From Actinoplanes sp. DH11 (GTDB lineage Bacteria; Actinomycetota; Actinomycetes; Mycobacteriales; Micromonosporaceae), in the NCBI RefSeq assembly GCF_020873875.1, contig NZ_JAHWGU010000006.1, positions 62,001 to 126,000 of the forward strand: DNA of 64,000 nucleotides, read 5' to 3'. A model generated the notes under the pieces. The model searched no databases. It was not told the origin of the DNA and saw only the letters and a list, made by a program, of their open reading frames with translations. A program made the translations under genes and the position numbers. This document shows positions 43,634 to 52,023 of this stretch, piece by piece (within the stretch, counting starts at the first letter, position 1; each line of letters opens with the position of its first letter).

Positions 43634-44665
43634 TCAGGCGCTCTGGCGTTCGACCAGCTTGGGCTCGTAGATGACCGATCGTACCCGGCCGGCCGGCGTC
43701 TCCACCTGGGTGAGCAGAAGGCGGGCCGCCTCGGCGGACATGTCCTCCAGGGGGTGCCGCACGGTGGTCAGAGCCGGCGCGGCGGCCAGGGCGGCGCTGC
43801 TGTCGTCGAAGCCGATCACGGCTACGTCGTCGGGGACCGCGCGGCCACTTTCGCGCAGGACGGCGAGGGCGCCAAGGGCCATCAGGTCGTTCGCGACGAA
43901 GACGCCGTCCAGGCCAGGGTGGGCGGTGAGCAGCTCGCGCATGGCGGTGGCGCCGCTCTCGCGGGTGAAATTGCCGGTGGCGCCCGGCACCCAGGCATGG
44001 CCGTGCCGGGCTGCGGCACGGCGGAAACCGGAGTCGCGGTCGACGCTCGCCGGCACCTCGGCGGGGCCGGAGATCAGTGCCGGCCGGCGGCAGCCGCGGG
44101 CGGCTAGGTGGTCGGCGGCGAGGGCGGCACCGGCCTCGTTGTCGAGGTCGACGTAGCTGATCGGGACGGGTTCGGCGGGGCGGCCGATCAGGACGGCCGG
44201 GATGCCTGCGGTGGCGAGCAGGCCGGGCAGCGGGTCGTGGGCCGGCAGGGACAGCACAGCGGCGCCGTCGGCCTGGCCGTTGCGCAGGTCGCCGATGAGA
44301 CGCCGGTGACCGTCCGCGCCGACCATCTGCAGGGCCAGCTGGACGCCGGCGGGCCGCAGCACGCTCATCAGGCCGCCGACCACCCGCCCGAAGTAGGGGT
44401 CGGAGAAGAACCGGCTCATGAACGGGTCGTCGTCGTGGGTCTCCGAGTCGGAGACGACCAGGGCCACGGTGCCGGTGCGGCGGGTGACGAGCGACCGGGC
44501 CAGCCGGTTGGGCACGTAACCGGTCTGGTCGACGGCGTTCCACACCTGCTGGTGCAGCTGCGGGTCGACGTTGCGGATGCCGTTGACGACACGGGACACG
44601 GTCGCCCGGGAGACACCCGCCACGCGGGCCACATCTTCGAGCGTGGGCAGCCGCTGGCTCTGCAT
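43634..44665 (-). CDS. LacI-family repressor of the glucanase regulon
   Basis: 343 residues from the ATG at 44665; a longer frame to 44782 would run through an operator. HTH: TLEDVARVAGVSRATVSRVV with NGIRNVDPQL; hinge YVPNRLARSLVTRRT. The sensor has VALVVSDSET, DNEAGAALAADHLAARGCRR and VAVIGFDDSSAALAAAPALT. Its own promoter carries an operator (44685-44698), and the same operator recurs in front of the beta-glucanase gene at 46644. It probably senses gluco-oligosaccharides, by analogy with CebR/BglR-type regulators. Confidence 0.92.
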   Translation of the reverse strand: MQSQRLPTLEDVARVAGVSRATVSRVVNGIRNVDPQLHQQVWNAVDQTGYVPNRLARSLVTRRTGTVALVVSDSETHDDDPFMSRFFSDPYFGRVVGGLMSVLRPAGVQLALQMVGADGHRRLIGDLRNGQADGAAVLSLPAHDPLPGLLATAGIPAVLIGRPAEPVPISYVDLDNEAGAALAADHLAARGCRRPALISGPAEVPASVDRDSGFRRAAARHGHAWVPGATGNFTRESGATAMRELLTAHPGLDGVFVANDLMALGALAVLRESGRAVPDDVAVIGFDDSSAALAAAPALTTVRHPLEDMSAEAARLLLTQVETPAGRVRSVIYEPKLVERQSA

Positions 44666-44684
44666 GACCGAAGTTATAGCACGG

Positions 44685-44698
44685 GGAGAGCGCTTTCC
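44685..44698. promoter_or_regulatory. LacI operator 1
   Basis: GGAGAGCGCTTTCC, a palindrome with one mismatch, 20 bp upstream of the lacI start. It implies autoregulation. Confidence 0.8.
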
Positions 44699-44810
44699 AA
44701 TGGCCCGCTCAACAGGTGGGGAAGCGGTAGTGCGGGGAACAGCGGCCTGCGCAAGCACCGGCCTCCGGCAGCCTGAAGGCATTGACGTATGTCATGTCGG
44801 AACGGCTGGG

Positions 44811-44824
44811 GGAAAGCGCTCTCC
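44811..44824. promoter_or_regulatory. LacI operator 2
   Basis: GGAAAGCGCTCTCC, the same palindrome read in the other direction, 126 bp (centre to centre) from operator 1. DNA looping between the two is possible. Confidence 0.75.
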
Positions 44825-45526
44825 GAGTCACCGGCCGCTGGCAACCAGTCCGCCCAGGCTGCGGACACCCTGCTGTCACATGGCCGGTCGGCCCTCGCCT
44901 CCTCCGTGGAGAACGGCGAGTCGCCCCCGATCGCCGCCTTCGGTGGCTGCTCCGACGTCCGCGATCGCTGCCTTCGGTGGCTGCTCCGGCATCCGCGATG
45001 GATGCCTTCGGTGGCTGCTCCGCCGTCCGCTGGAGCTCCAGTGGGCGGGGTTACTCGTTCCACTACGAACGTGTGGGATCCGCCGACGCCCGACGCCCGA
45101 CGCCCGACGCCCGACGCCCGATGCCCGATGCCCGACGCCCGACGCCCGACGCCCTGGTGCGGCACTGCGTCAACGACGGGCACCAGTGCGATCCGCGGGT
45201 TTCGACAAGTACCAGCCGGAGCGCGGGGCCGCCTTGAACGAGAACTACGACCTGCGGTGATCGCCGGGTGACACCGAGCCGGGGCGGTGGCCCCGGGCTC
45301 GGCCACAGCGGAGGTTCGACGGCGGCCGCGCGATGCGGGAAGGCGGGCGCGGCGGGGTGCACGCGGTGCGACGGCGGCCGCGCTATGCGGGAAGGCGGGC
45401 GCGGCGGGATGCACGCGGTGCGACGGCGAACGCGCGATGCCGCCCGCGCGAAAAGGGGACGGGAATGCGCGGGAACGCGCCGGAAAGCGTGCGGTGACGG
45501 TCAGGAGGGGAGCGGATAACAGTTTT
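44825..45526. repeat. Gene-free stretch with three tandem arrays
   Basis: No convincing gene in about 700 bp. Arrays: 44936-45040, units of CGCCTTCGGTGGCTGCTCCG with variable ends (three copies); 45085-45155, an 8-bp unit GACGCCCG or GATGCCCG (about eight copies); 45327-45435, two copies of a roughly 53-bp unit containing GATGCGGGAAGGCGGGCGCG. Frames that stay open here do so only because of the repeats. Confidence 0.8.
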
Positions 45527-46150
45527 TCAGCGCGGATTTTCGGTGACCCACCGCAGTGATTGAACGGCGAATTCGCGGTTCAGCTTGACGCGTTCGGCGA
45601 CGGTGGCGATCGGCGGCGGGCTGTCCGTCTTGAGCAGGGAGAGCAGCAGGCTTTGACCCTGTTGCAGATGCTCCGTCAAGCGGGTGCGCAGCACCGCGTC
45701 GAACGCGTCGCCGGTCAGTGCGGCCGCCTCGGCGACCTGTTCGGGTGTCACCATGCCCGGCATCGGCATGCCCTTGTGCGGGTTCTCCGCGGGCAGCCCG
45801 GCCTCGGTGTGCAGCCGGCGCAACTCGGTCAACTCCTCCATGGTACGCATCCTGACCTGCTCCGACAGCTCCTTGAGGCCCGGTTCCCGGCCGTGCGCGC
45901 TGGTGAGGTCGAGAAGGGGGAGCAGCTGCTCGTTCATCGCGATGGTGATCTCGAGCCAGGCCGTGTCGGTGGTGGAGAACGAGGCGGAGAGGGCCGACGG
46001 CAGCGGGGCGCCCGCCGGTGGCGCGGCGGGGGCCGATGAGAGCGCGGTGGCCTCGGGAGCGGGCTGCCGCCCTGCGCAACCGGCGGTAAGGCCGGCGGTA
46101 AGGCCGGCGGCGAGGATGGCCGTGAAAAATGCCCGATGATGTGCTGGCAC
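45527..46150 (-). CDS. DUF305-family lipoprotein
   Basis: 207 residues from the GTG at 46150, which places the signal peptide (HHRAFFTAILAAGLTAGLTA then GC) at the N-terminus; a TTG at 46186 would add 12 residues. The mature part follows the DUF305 plan: TAWLEITIAMNEQLLPLLDL, a helix with EQVRMRTMEELTELRRLHTE, and HKGMPMPGMVTPEQV (Met/His-rich, possibly copper-related). The C-terminal helix is LLLSLLKTDSPPPIATVAER. Anchored outside the membrane. The two in-frame LTAG units in the signal mark a small duplication. Confidence 0.82.
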   Translation of the reverse strand: MPAHHRAFFTAILAAGLTAGLTAGCAGRQPAPEATALSSAPAAPPAGAPLPSALSASFSTTDTAWLEITIAMNEQLLPLLDLTSAHGREPGLKELSEQVRMRTMEELTELRRLHTEAGLPAENPHKGMPMPGMVTPEQVAEAAALTGDAFDAVLRTRLTEHLQQGQSLLLSLLKTDSPPPIATVAERVKLNREFAVQSLRWVTENPR

Positions 46151-46234
46151 TCGCGCAGTCTCCGGTTCCGGAACCGTAGATGTCAATGCTTTCTATTGAC
46201 GTCCGGCAACATGGCAGAAACAATATTGGTACTT

Positions 46235-46248
46235 GGAGAGCGCTTTCC
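46235..46248. promoter_or_regulatory. LacI operator 3
   Basis: GGAGAGCGCTTTCC, identical to operator 1 and extended to TTGGAGAGCGCTTTCCAA. It lies 87 bp upstream of the DUF305 start and about 400 bp upstream of the glucanase. A CCCAAG-rich microsatellite (46249-46295) follows. Confidence 0.78.
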
Positions 46249-46503
46249 AAGTCCCAGCCCAAGCCCAAGCCCAGGCCCCAGCCCAAGCCCGGCGGCGCTC
46301 GGCGTCGGAAAGGTGTACGTGTACCCCCTACGGCGGCCATGGCAACGCCGGCATCGAGCAGCGGTCGTTCCGGGTGCGCCGCCGCCCGTCCCTGGCACCG
46401 GCCTCCGCAGTTGACCTCCACGGGCATCCCCAGGTTCCGGAACTTGGGGACGCCCGTTTCCGCCCTCCCCGCACTGAGCTGCGTCAATGCATGTCGCCGG
46501 CGT

Positions 46504-46521
46504 GGAGAAAGCGCTTCCCCG
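46504..46521. promoter_or_regulatory. LacI operator 4
   Basis: GGAGAAAGCGCTTCCCCG with a perfect AAGCGCTT core (46509-46516), 123 bp upstream of the glucanase start. Confidence 0.65.
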
Positions 46522-46573
46522 TCGTTCTCGGTGCATTGACAGCCCTCATCGGCCGGTTCACAGTGTCGGACAA

Positions 46574-46585
46574 GAGAGCGCTTTC
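46574..46585. promoter_or_regulatory. LacI operator 5
   Basis: GAGAGCGCTTTC, the same core as operators 1 and 3, 59 bp upstream of the glucanase ATG and therefore well placed to block its promoter. Confidence 0.75.
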
Positions 46586-46643
46586 ACAGTTCCGTCCACG
46601 CTGTGAAACACCTCCGCAACATTCCCCCCGAGGAGTCCCCGTG

Positions 46644-48308
46644 ATGAAACGTCGCCTCCTGTCCGTAGCCGCCCTGCTCGCGGCCTTCCTCGCCGTCCCC
46701 GCCGGACCGGCCGCCGCCGCCGCCGAGGTCCTCGTCTCGCAGAACAAGCCGGTCACCGCCTCGTCCAGCGAAGGCGCCGGCACCCCGGCCGGGTCCGCCG
46801 TCGACGGCGACAACGGCACCCGCTGGTCGAGCGCCTTCGCCGCCGCGCAGTGGTTCCAGGTAGACCTGGGCGCGGCCACCGCGGTCAGCCGGGTCGCGAT
46901 CAACTGGGAGGCGGCGTACGCCCGGGGCTTCCAGATCCAGCTCTCCGGCAACGGCAGCAGCTGGACCACCGCGTACACCACCACCTCGGCGACCGGCGGG
47001 CAACAGAGCATCCCGGTCACCGGCACCGCCCGCTACGTGCGGATCAACCTGACCCAGCGGGCGCTGGAGGCGTACGGCTACTCGTTCTGGGAGTTCCAGG
47101 TCTTCTCCGGCAGCGGCACCACGAACCCCGGCAACGGCCTGCTCTCGTACGCGAAACCGGCTCGCGCCTCCACCGAGCAGAACGACCCGCAGTGCAACCC
47201 GTGCACGGCGGACAAGGCGTTCGACAACGACCCGGCGAGCCGCTGGGCCACCAGTCCGACCACCGGATGGGTCGACCCCGGCTGGATCCAGGTCGACCTC
47301 GGCGCGACCGCCCAGATCAGCCAGGTCGTCCTGCAGTGGGATCCGGCGTACGCCCGCGCCTACCAGATCCAGGTCTCCGCCGACGCCACCACCTGGTCGA
47401 CCATCTTCTCGACCACCACCGGTGACGGCCTGAAGGACGTCGTCAACGCCACCGGCACCGGCCGGTACGTGCGGATGTACGGCACCGCCCGCAGCAGCGC
47501 CTACGGCTACTCGCTCTGGGAGTTCAGCGTCTACGGCACCGGCGGCAACCCGACCGCACCGCCCGCGAAGCCCGCCGACCCTGTCTTCCCGGCCACCCGC
47601 CTGGTCTTCGCCGACGAGTTCGACGGTCCCGCCGGCAGCAGGCCGGACGGCACCAAGTGGACGATGGACCCGGGCTTCCCGCAGAACGGCGAGATCCAGT
47701 ACTACACGCCGGACAGCCGCAACGCGTCCATGAACGGCACCGGCGCCCTCGTCATCGAGGCGCGCAAGGAAGCCTCCAACGGCCGCGACTACACGTCGCA
47801 CCGGATGAACACGAGCAACAAGTTCTCGGTCCAGTACGGCCGGATCGAGGCCCGCGTCAAGGTGCCGAAGGGCAACGGGCTCTGGCCGGCGTTCTGGCTG
47901 ATGGGCGACGACTTCCTGCAGGGGCGGCCGTGGCCGTACAACGGTGAGATCGACATCATGGAGGTCCTCGGCCGTAACACCAGCGAGGCGTACTCGACGC
48001 TGCACGCGCCGGCCTACAACGGCGCCGGAGGGTACGGCCAGAAGTACCCGACCGTCGACCTCTCCCAGGACTTCCACGTCTGGGCGGCCGAGTGGGACAG
48101 CAAGGGCATCCGGTTCTTCCTGGACGGCCGGCAGGTCTTCGACGCGAACAAGGAGACCGTGGAGAACACCCGGGGCCCGTGGATCTTCGACCACAAGTTC
48201 TACCTGATCCTGAACCTGGCCGTCGGCGGCGACTTCCCCGGCCCGATCGACGCGAGCACGCCGTTCCCGTCCCGGATGCTCGTCGACTACGTGCGGGTGT
48301 ACCAATGA
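46644..48308 (+). CDS. Secreted GH16 beta-glucanase with two discoidin-type carbohydrate-binding domains
   Basis: 554 residues from ATG 46644; GTG 46641 is adjacent and GAGGAG lies upstream. A signal peptide (RRLLSVAALLAAFLAVPAGP) is followed by two F5/8-type/CBM32-like domains (about 30-160 and 170-295; VDGDNGTRWSSAFAAAQWFQ; FDNDPASRWATSP), then a GH16 catalytic domain with nucleophile and acid/base Glu in NGEIDIMEVLG. This is a laminarinase/licheninase-type endo-beta-glucanase acting outside the cell. Operators 4 and 5 sit upstream, so the LacI protein at 43634 probably represses it. Confidence 0.93.
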   Translation: MKRRLLSVAALLAAFLAVPAGPAAAAAEVLVSQNKPVTASSSEGAGTPAGSAVDGDNGTRWSSAFAAAQWFQVDLGAATAVSRVAINWEAAYARGFQIQLSGNGSSWTTAYTTTSATGGQQSIPVTGTARYVRINLTQRALEAYGYSFWEFQVFSGSGTTNPGNGLLSYAKPARASTEQNDPQCNPCTADKAFDNDPASRWATSPTTGWVDPGWIQVDLGATAQISQVVLQWDPAYARAYQIQVSADATTWSTIFSTTTGDGLKDVVNATGTGRYVRMYGTARSSAYGYSLWEFSVYGTGGNPTAPPAKPADPVFPATRLVFADEFDGPAGSRPDGTKWTMDPGFPQNGEIQYYTPDSRNASMNGTGALVIEARKEASNGRDYTSHRMNTSNKFSVQYGRIEARVKVPKGNGLWPAFWLMGDDFLQGRPWPYNGEIDIMEVLGRNTSEAYSTLHAPAYNGAGGYGQKYPTVDLSQDFHVWAAEWDSKGIRFFLDGRQVFDANKETVENTRGPWIFDHKFYLILNLAVGGDFPGPIDASTPFPSRMLVDYVRVYQ

Positions 48309-48381
48309 GCGAGCTTGCGAGCGAATCAGCTGGATCAGTCAGGAACTCATGTCGACGCCGCAGCGCAGCGGAGGTGGCGTC

Positions 48382-49641
48382 ATGAGGCGGGTCATGGCTG
48401 GAGCCGTGGCCGCGGTTCTCGCCAGCTTCGCGATCGCCGTGGCCGGTGAGGCCGCCGCTGCGGACACGCTGCTCTCCCAGGGCCGGGCCGTCACCGCGTC
48501 GTCGACCGAGTCGGCCGCGTTCCCGGCCGCCAACGCCGTCGACGGCAACGCCGGGACCCGCTGGTCGAGCGCGTTCAGCGACCCGCAGTGGCTGCAGGTC
48601 GACCTCGGATCCAGCGCGACGATCACCTCGGTCGTGCTGGACTGGGAGGCGGCGTACGCCCGTACCTTCGCGGTCAAGGCCTCCGCGGACGCCCGCACCT
48701 GGACCACGTTGCACTCCACCGCCGCCGGAGGCGGTGGGAAGCAGACCCTGACGGTGACCGGCACCGGCCGGTACGTGCGGCTGGAGACCAGCGCGCGGGC
48801 GACGCAGTGGGGCGTTTCGCTTGCCGAGTTCCAGGTGTACGGGTCCGGCGGCACCACCACACCGCCGACGATCCCGCCGGGCGCCGTGCGGGTCGCCGAG
48901 TTCCTGGCCGACTGCCCGTTCAGTCACCGGCTGCCGGACGACCCGATCATCTTCCCGAACCTGCCCGGCGCCTCGCACATGCACAGCTTCTTCGGCAGCA
49001 CCGTGACGAACGCGTCCTCGACGGTCGACACCCTGCTCAACGCGAACAGCAACTGCAACCCGTCGATCGACAAGTCGTCGTACTGGATCCCGACGCTCTA
49101 CCGCGACAACCAGCCGGTGGAACCGGTCACCGGCATCTTCTACTACCTCGGTGAGGGCGTCCGCGACGACCTGATCGCGCAGACCCAGCCGCTGCCGCTG
49201 GGGCTGCGGATCGTGGCCGGCAACGCGAAGGCCGCCGGCCCGGCCGACAACACCCTCGCCCGGTGGTCGTGCCTGCACGCCGGGCACGTCGGGTCGTCGC
49301 CGGACTTCGTGAACTGCCCGGCCGGCTCGATGCTGGAGTCGTACCTCGACTTCCCGCACTGCTGGGACGGGCGCAACCTGGACTCGGCCGATCACAAGAG
49401 CCACATGGCGTACCCGGTGAACAACGCCTGCCCGCCGAGTCACCCGGTGGTCGTGCCGAAGCTGCGGCAGGTCATGCGGTACCCGGTGACCGGCGACCCG
49501 GCCCGGCTGCGGCTGGCGTCCGGTGCCGGCTACACCATGCACGGCGACTTCTTCAACGCCTGGCCGGTGGCGGAGATGGCGCGCCGCGTGAACGACTGCA
49601 TCCGCCCGATCGTCAAGTGCGGGGTGGACGGGCGGCCCTGA
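48382..49641 (+). CDS. Secreted discoidin-DUF1996 protein
   Basis: 419 residues from the ATG behind GGAGGTGG. A signal peptide (VMAGAVAAVLASFAIAVAGE) is followed by one F5/8-type domain (about 30-160; VDGNAGTRWSSAFSDPQWLQ) closely related to those of the neighbouring glucanase, then a DUF1996 domain (VAEFLADCPFSHRLPDDPII; HMHSFFGSTVTNASSTVDTL; YLDFPHCWDGRNLDSADHKS; YTMHGDFFNAWP). DUF1996 occurs in secreted fungal and actinobacterial proteins of unknown activity. It follows the glucanase by 73 bp and is probably co-expressed. Confidence 0.9.
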   Translation: MRRVMAGAVAAVLASFAIAVAGEAAAADTLLSQGRAVTASSTESAAFPAANAVDGNAGTRWSSAFSDPQWLQVDLGSSATITSVVLDWEAAYARTFAVKASADARTWTTLHSTAAGGGGKQTLTVTGTGRYVRLETSARATQWGVSLAEFQVYGSGGTTTPPTIPPGAVRVAEFLADCPFSHRLPDDPIIFPNLPGASHMHSFFGSTVTNASSTVDTLLNANSNCNPSIDKSSYWIPTLYRDNQPVEPVTGIFYYLGEGVRDDLIAQTQPLPLGLRIVAGNAKAAGPADNTLARWSCLHAGHVGSSPDFVNCPAGSMLESYLDFPHCWDGRNLDSADHKSHMAYPVNNACPPSHPVVVPKLRQVMRYPVTGDPARLRLASGAGYTMHGDFFNAWPVAEMARRVNDCIRPIVKCGVDGRP

Positions 49642-49643
49642 CG

Positions 49644-49682
49644 GTTGCTGCCCCTCGGGCTGCGTCCCCGAGGGGCAGCAAC
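49644..49682 (+). terminator. Strong hairpin terminator
   Basis: Perfect 16-bp stem: GTTGCTGCCCCTCGGG (49644-49659) with CCCGAGGGGCAGCAAC (49667-49682), loop CTGCGTC. It starts 2 bp after the DUF1996 stop and ends the glucanase operon. Confidence 0.92.
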
Positions 49683-49701
49683 TCCGTTACACTCCGAACC
49701 G

Positions 49702-50877
49702 GTGCACAACGGGCCTTTCAGACTGCTCGGGACGGGGCCCCGGGCGGCGGCCCGGCAGGCCGCCGTCCTCGTCCTCCTCGCCGGCCTGCTCGCCCTGCTC
49801 GGCATCGTCAACGACCCCGGCCATGCGCACCGCCTGCTGATCGTCGCGGCCTGCGACCTCGCCCTCGGGCTGGTCGCCCTGCTCTTCCCGTGGCATCGCA
49901 CCCCGCCGAACGCGCCGGCCGTGCTCGGGCTCGCCGGATTCGCCGTCATCGGCCTGTCCACCTGGTCTTTCGGCGGCATCGCGGCCGGGACCGGACCGTT
50001 CCTGGTGCTGCTGTACGCGTGGGCGGCGCTGCACTTCCCGCGCTGGATCCTGCTGCTCTTCCTGCTGCCCGCCACCGCCGCCTACCTGGTGCCGCTGATC
50101 CTGACCGGGCAGCCCGAGATGGTGCTCGCCAGCGCCGTCGTGATGATGCCGATCTCGCTCACCGTCGCCCTGCTGATCGAGGCGCAGGCCCGGCACCTGC
50201 GCGACGACCGGGAGCGGCTGGTTCGGATCGAACGGTGGCGGGCCGCGATGGTCAGCACCCTGGCCCACGACGTCCGGGCACCCCTGAGCACCGTGCGCGG
50301 TGCGCTCGAGGAGTTGCAGGACGAGGCGGGCGTCCACACCCAGCGGATGATCGAGGCGGCCCTGCGGCAGACCGCCCGGATCGCCCGGCTCGCCGACGGC
50401 CTGCTCGACCTGGACCGGATCGACAGCACCGGGCACCTGCGCCTCGACCTGGCGGCCCACCCGGCGGAACCACTTGTCGAGGACGCGCTGCTCGACGTCC
50501 GCGTGGACGCCGAGATCCGGGTGACGATCGACGCCGGCCTGACGCTGCACGTCGACCGGCAGCGGTTCGAGCAGATCCTGATCAACCTGGTGACGAACGC
50601 GCTGCGCTACGGCCGGCCGCCCGTCGACATCCGGCTCACCCGGGACGGCCGGTTCGACCGGCTCGAGGTGCGCGACCACGGGCCGGGAATCCCGGCGGAG
50701 CTGCGGTCCCGGCTCTTCGGCCAGTTCGCGGTCGGCGGGCCGCAGGGTGTCGGACTCGGGCTCTGGATCGTCCGGCAACTGGCCGTCGCGCACGGCGGCC
50801 AGGCCGTCGCGGAACCACGCGACCCCGGGGTGGCGATGGTGGTGACCTTCCCCGTACCGCCCGCTGCCGCCACCTGA
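49702..50877 (+). CDS. Orphan sensor histidine kinase
   Basis: 391 residues from the GTG at 49702. TACACT at 49689-49694 suggests a leaderless transcript. Five or six membrane helices fill about residues 15-155 (AAVLVLLAGLLALLGIVNDP; ILLLFLLPATAAYLVPLILT). The kinase core follows: H-box STLAHDVRAPLSTVRGALEE, N-box ILINLVTNALRYG, G-boxes DHGPGIP and GVGLGLWIVRQL. No response regulator is next to it, so its partner is elsewhere. There is no obvious extracellular sensor domain, so the helices may do the sensing. Confidence 0.9.
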   Translation: MHNGPFRLLGTGPRAAARQAAVLVLLAGLLALLGIVNDPGHAHRLLIVAACDLALGLVALLFPWHRTPPNAPAVLGLAGFAVIGLSTWSFGGIAAGTGPFLVLLYAWAALHFPRWILLLFLLPATAAYLVPLILTGQPEMVLASAVVMMPISLTVALLIEAQARHLRDDRERLVRIERWRAAMVSTLAHDVRAPLSTVRGALEELQDEAGVHTQRMIEAALRQTARIARLADGLLDLDRIDSTGHLRLDLAAHPAEPLVEDALLDVRVDAEIRVTIDAGLTLHVDRQRFEQILINLVTNALRYGRPPVDIRLTRDGRFDRLEVRDHGPGIPAELRSRLFGQFAVGGPQGVGLGLWIVRQLAVAHGGQAVAEPRDPGVAMVVTFPVPPAAAT

Positions 50878-50899
50878 CCGGCGGTGTAGAACAGTGCTC

Positions 50900-51937
50900 A
50901 TGAATTCCCGACCCGGCCGTGGCGGACAGCATCCCACGATGGATGAGGTCGCCGCCGCGGCAGGCGTCTCCCGGGCCACGGTGTCCCGGGTGATCAACGG
51001 AGCGGTCTCGGTCGCGCCCGCCATCCGGGAGTCGGTGCAGCGCGCGATCGCCCGCACCGGGTACGTGCCGAACGTCGCCGCCCGCAGCCTCGTGACCCGC
51101 CGCTCCGACTCCGTCGCCCTGGTGATCAGCGAGCCGGAGCGGCCGGACGACCACTCCTTCCTGAACCGGATCTTCACCGACCCGTACTTCGGCCGGGTCA
51201 CCGCCGGCGCCACCGGAGCGCTGCGCCCGCACGACGTGCACCTGGTGGTCGTGCCGACCGACGCCGCCGACCACCACCGGGTCGTCCGCTACCTGCGGCA
51301 GGGCCACGTCGACGGCGTCCTGCTGATCAGCAGCAACGAGCACGACCCGCTGCCCGCCCAGGTGCACGCCCTGGGCATCCCGGCGGTGCTGTCGTCCCGG
51401 CCGCCCGGCCCGCTGCCGGTCAGCTACGTCGACGTCGACCAGCGCGCCGGCGCCCGGCTCGCCGCCGAGCACCTGCTGGCCCGGGGCTGCCGCGAGATCG
51501 CCACGGTCAGTGGGCCGCTCGACATCCCGGCCGGCTCGGAACGGCTCGCCGGGTTCCGCTCCGCCCTGCCCGGCCTCGACATCCCCGCCGTGACCGGCGA
51601 CTTCACCCGGGCCGGCGGCGAGGCCGCGGCCCACGCGCTGCTCGACGCCCACCCGTCGCTGGACGGCCTGTTCGTGGCGAGCGACCTGATGGCCGAGGGC
51701 GCGCTGCGCGCCGTCCAGGACCGGGGCCGGCGGGTGCCCTCCGACGTGGCGGTCGTCGGCTTCGACGACTCCAGCGCCGCCCTCGAGTGCCGGCCCGCGC
51801 TGACCACGGTCCGCCAGCCGGTCGAGGAGATGGCCGCCGAGATGGCCGCCCTGCTCATCGCCCACATCGACGACCCCGGCCGCTCCCCGCGCTCGGTCAT
51901 CTTCCAGCCCACCCTGATCCGCCGCGACTCCGCCTGA
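50900..51937 (+). CDS. LacI-family transcriptional regulator
   Basis: 345 residues (ATG 50900; GTG 50894 is alternative). HTH TMDEVAAAAGVSRATVSRVI with NGAVSVAPAIRES and hinge YVPNVAARSLVTRRS; sensor with VALVISEPERPDD, YVDVDQRAGARLAAEHLLAR and VAVVGFDDSSAALECRPALT. It is clearly related to the LacI protein at 43634 (shared SRATVSRV, ARSLVTRR and FDDSSAAL stretches), so the two are probably paralogues. I saw no copy of the GAGAGCGCTTTC operator here; its targets are unknown. Confidence 0.9.
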   Translation: MNSRPGRGGQHPTMDEVAAAAGVSRATVSRVINGAVSVAPAIRESVQRAIARTGYVPNVAARSLVTRRSDSVALVISEPERPDDHSFLNRIFTDPYFGRVTAGATGALRPHDVHLVVVPTDAADHHRVVRYLRQGHVDGVLLISSNEHDPLPAQVHALGIPAVLSSRPPGPLPVSYVDVDQRAGARLAAEHLLARGCREIATVSGPLDIPAGSERLAGFRSALPGLDIPAVTGDFTRAGGEAAAHALLDAHPSLDGLFVASDLMAEGALRAVQDRGRRVPSDVAVVGFDDSSAALECRPALTTVRQPVEEMAAEMAALLIAHIDDPGRSPRSVIFQPTLIRRDSA

Positions 51938-52023
51938 CCGGCAGCGGCGCCGGCAGCGCGTCACCCACGCCGCAGCAGGCGGCGGGCTGGTGCTCGAGAT
52001 CGAGGAGTGAGGGCCGTCCGGTG

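Noticed and set aside
45085..45155. CRISPR-like array
   Set aside because: An 8-bp head-to-tail repeat without spacers and without cas genes is a microsatellite.
44782..45271. Overlapping frames between the LacI and DUF305 genes
   Set aside because: They stay open because of tandem repeats; composition is low complexity and there is no ribosome-binding site or domain.
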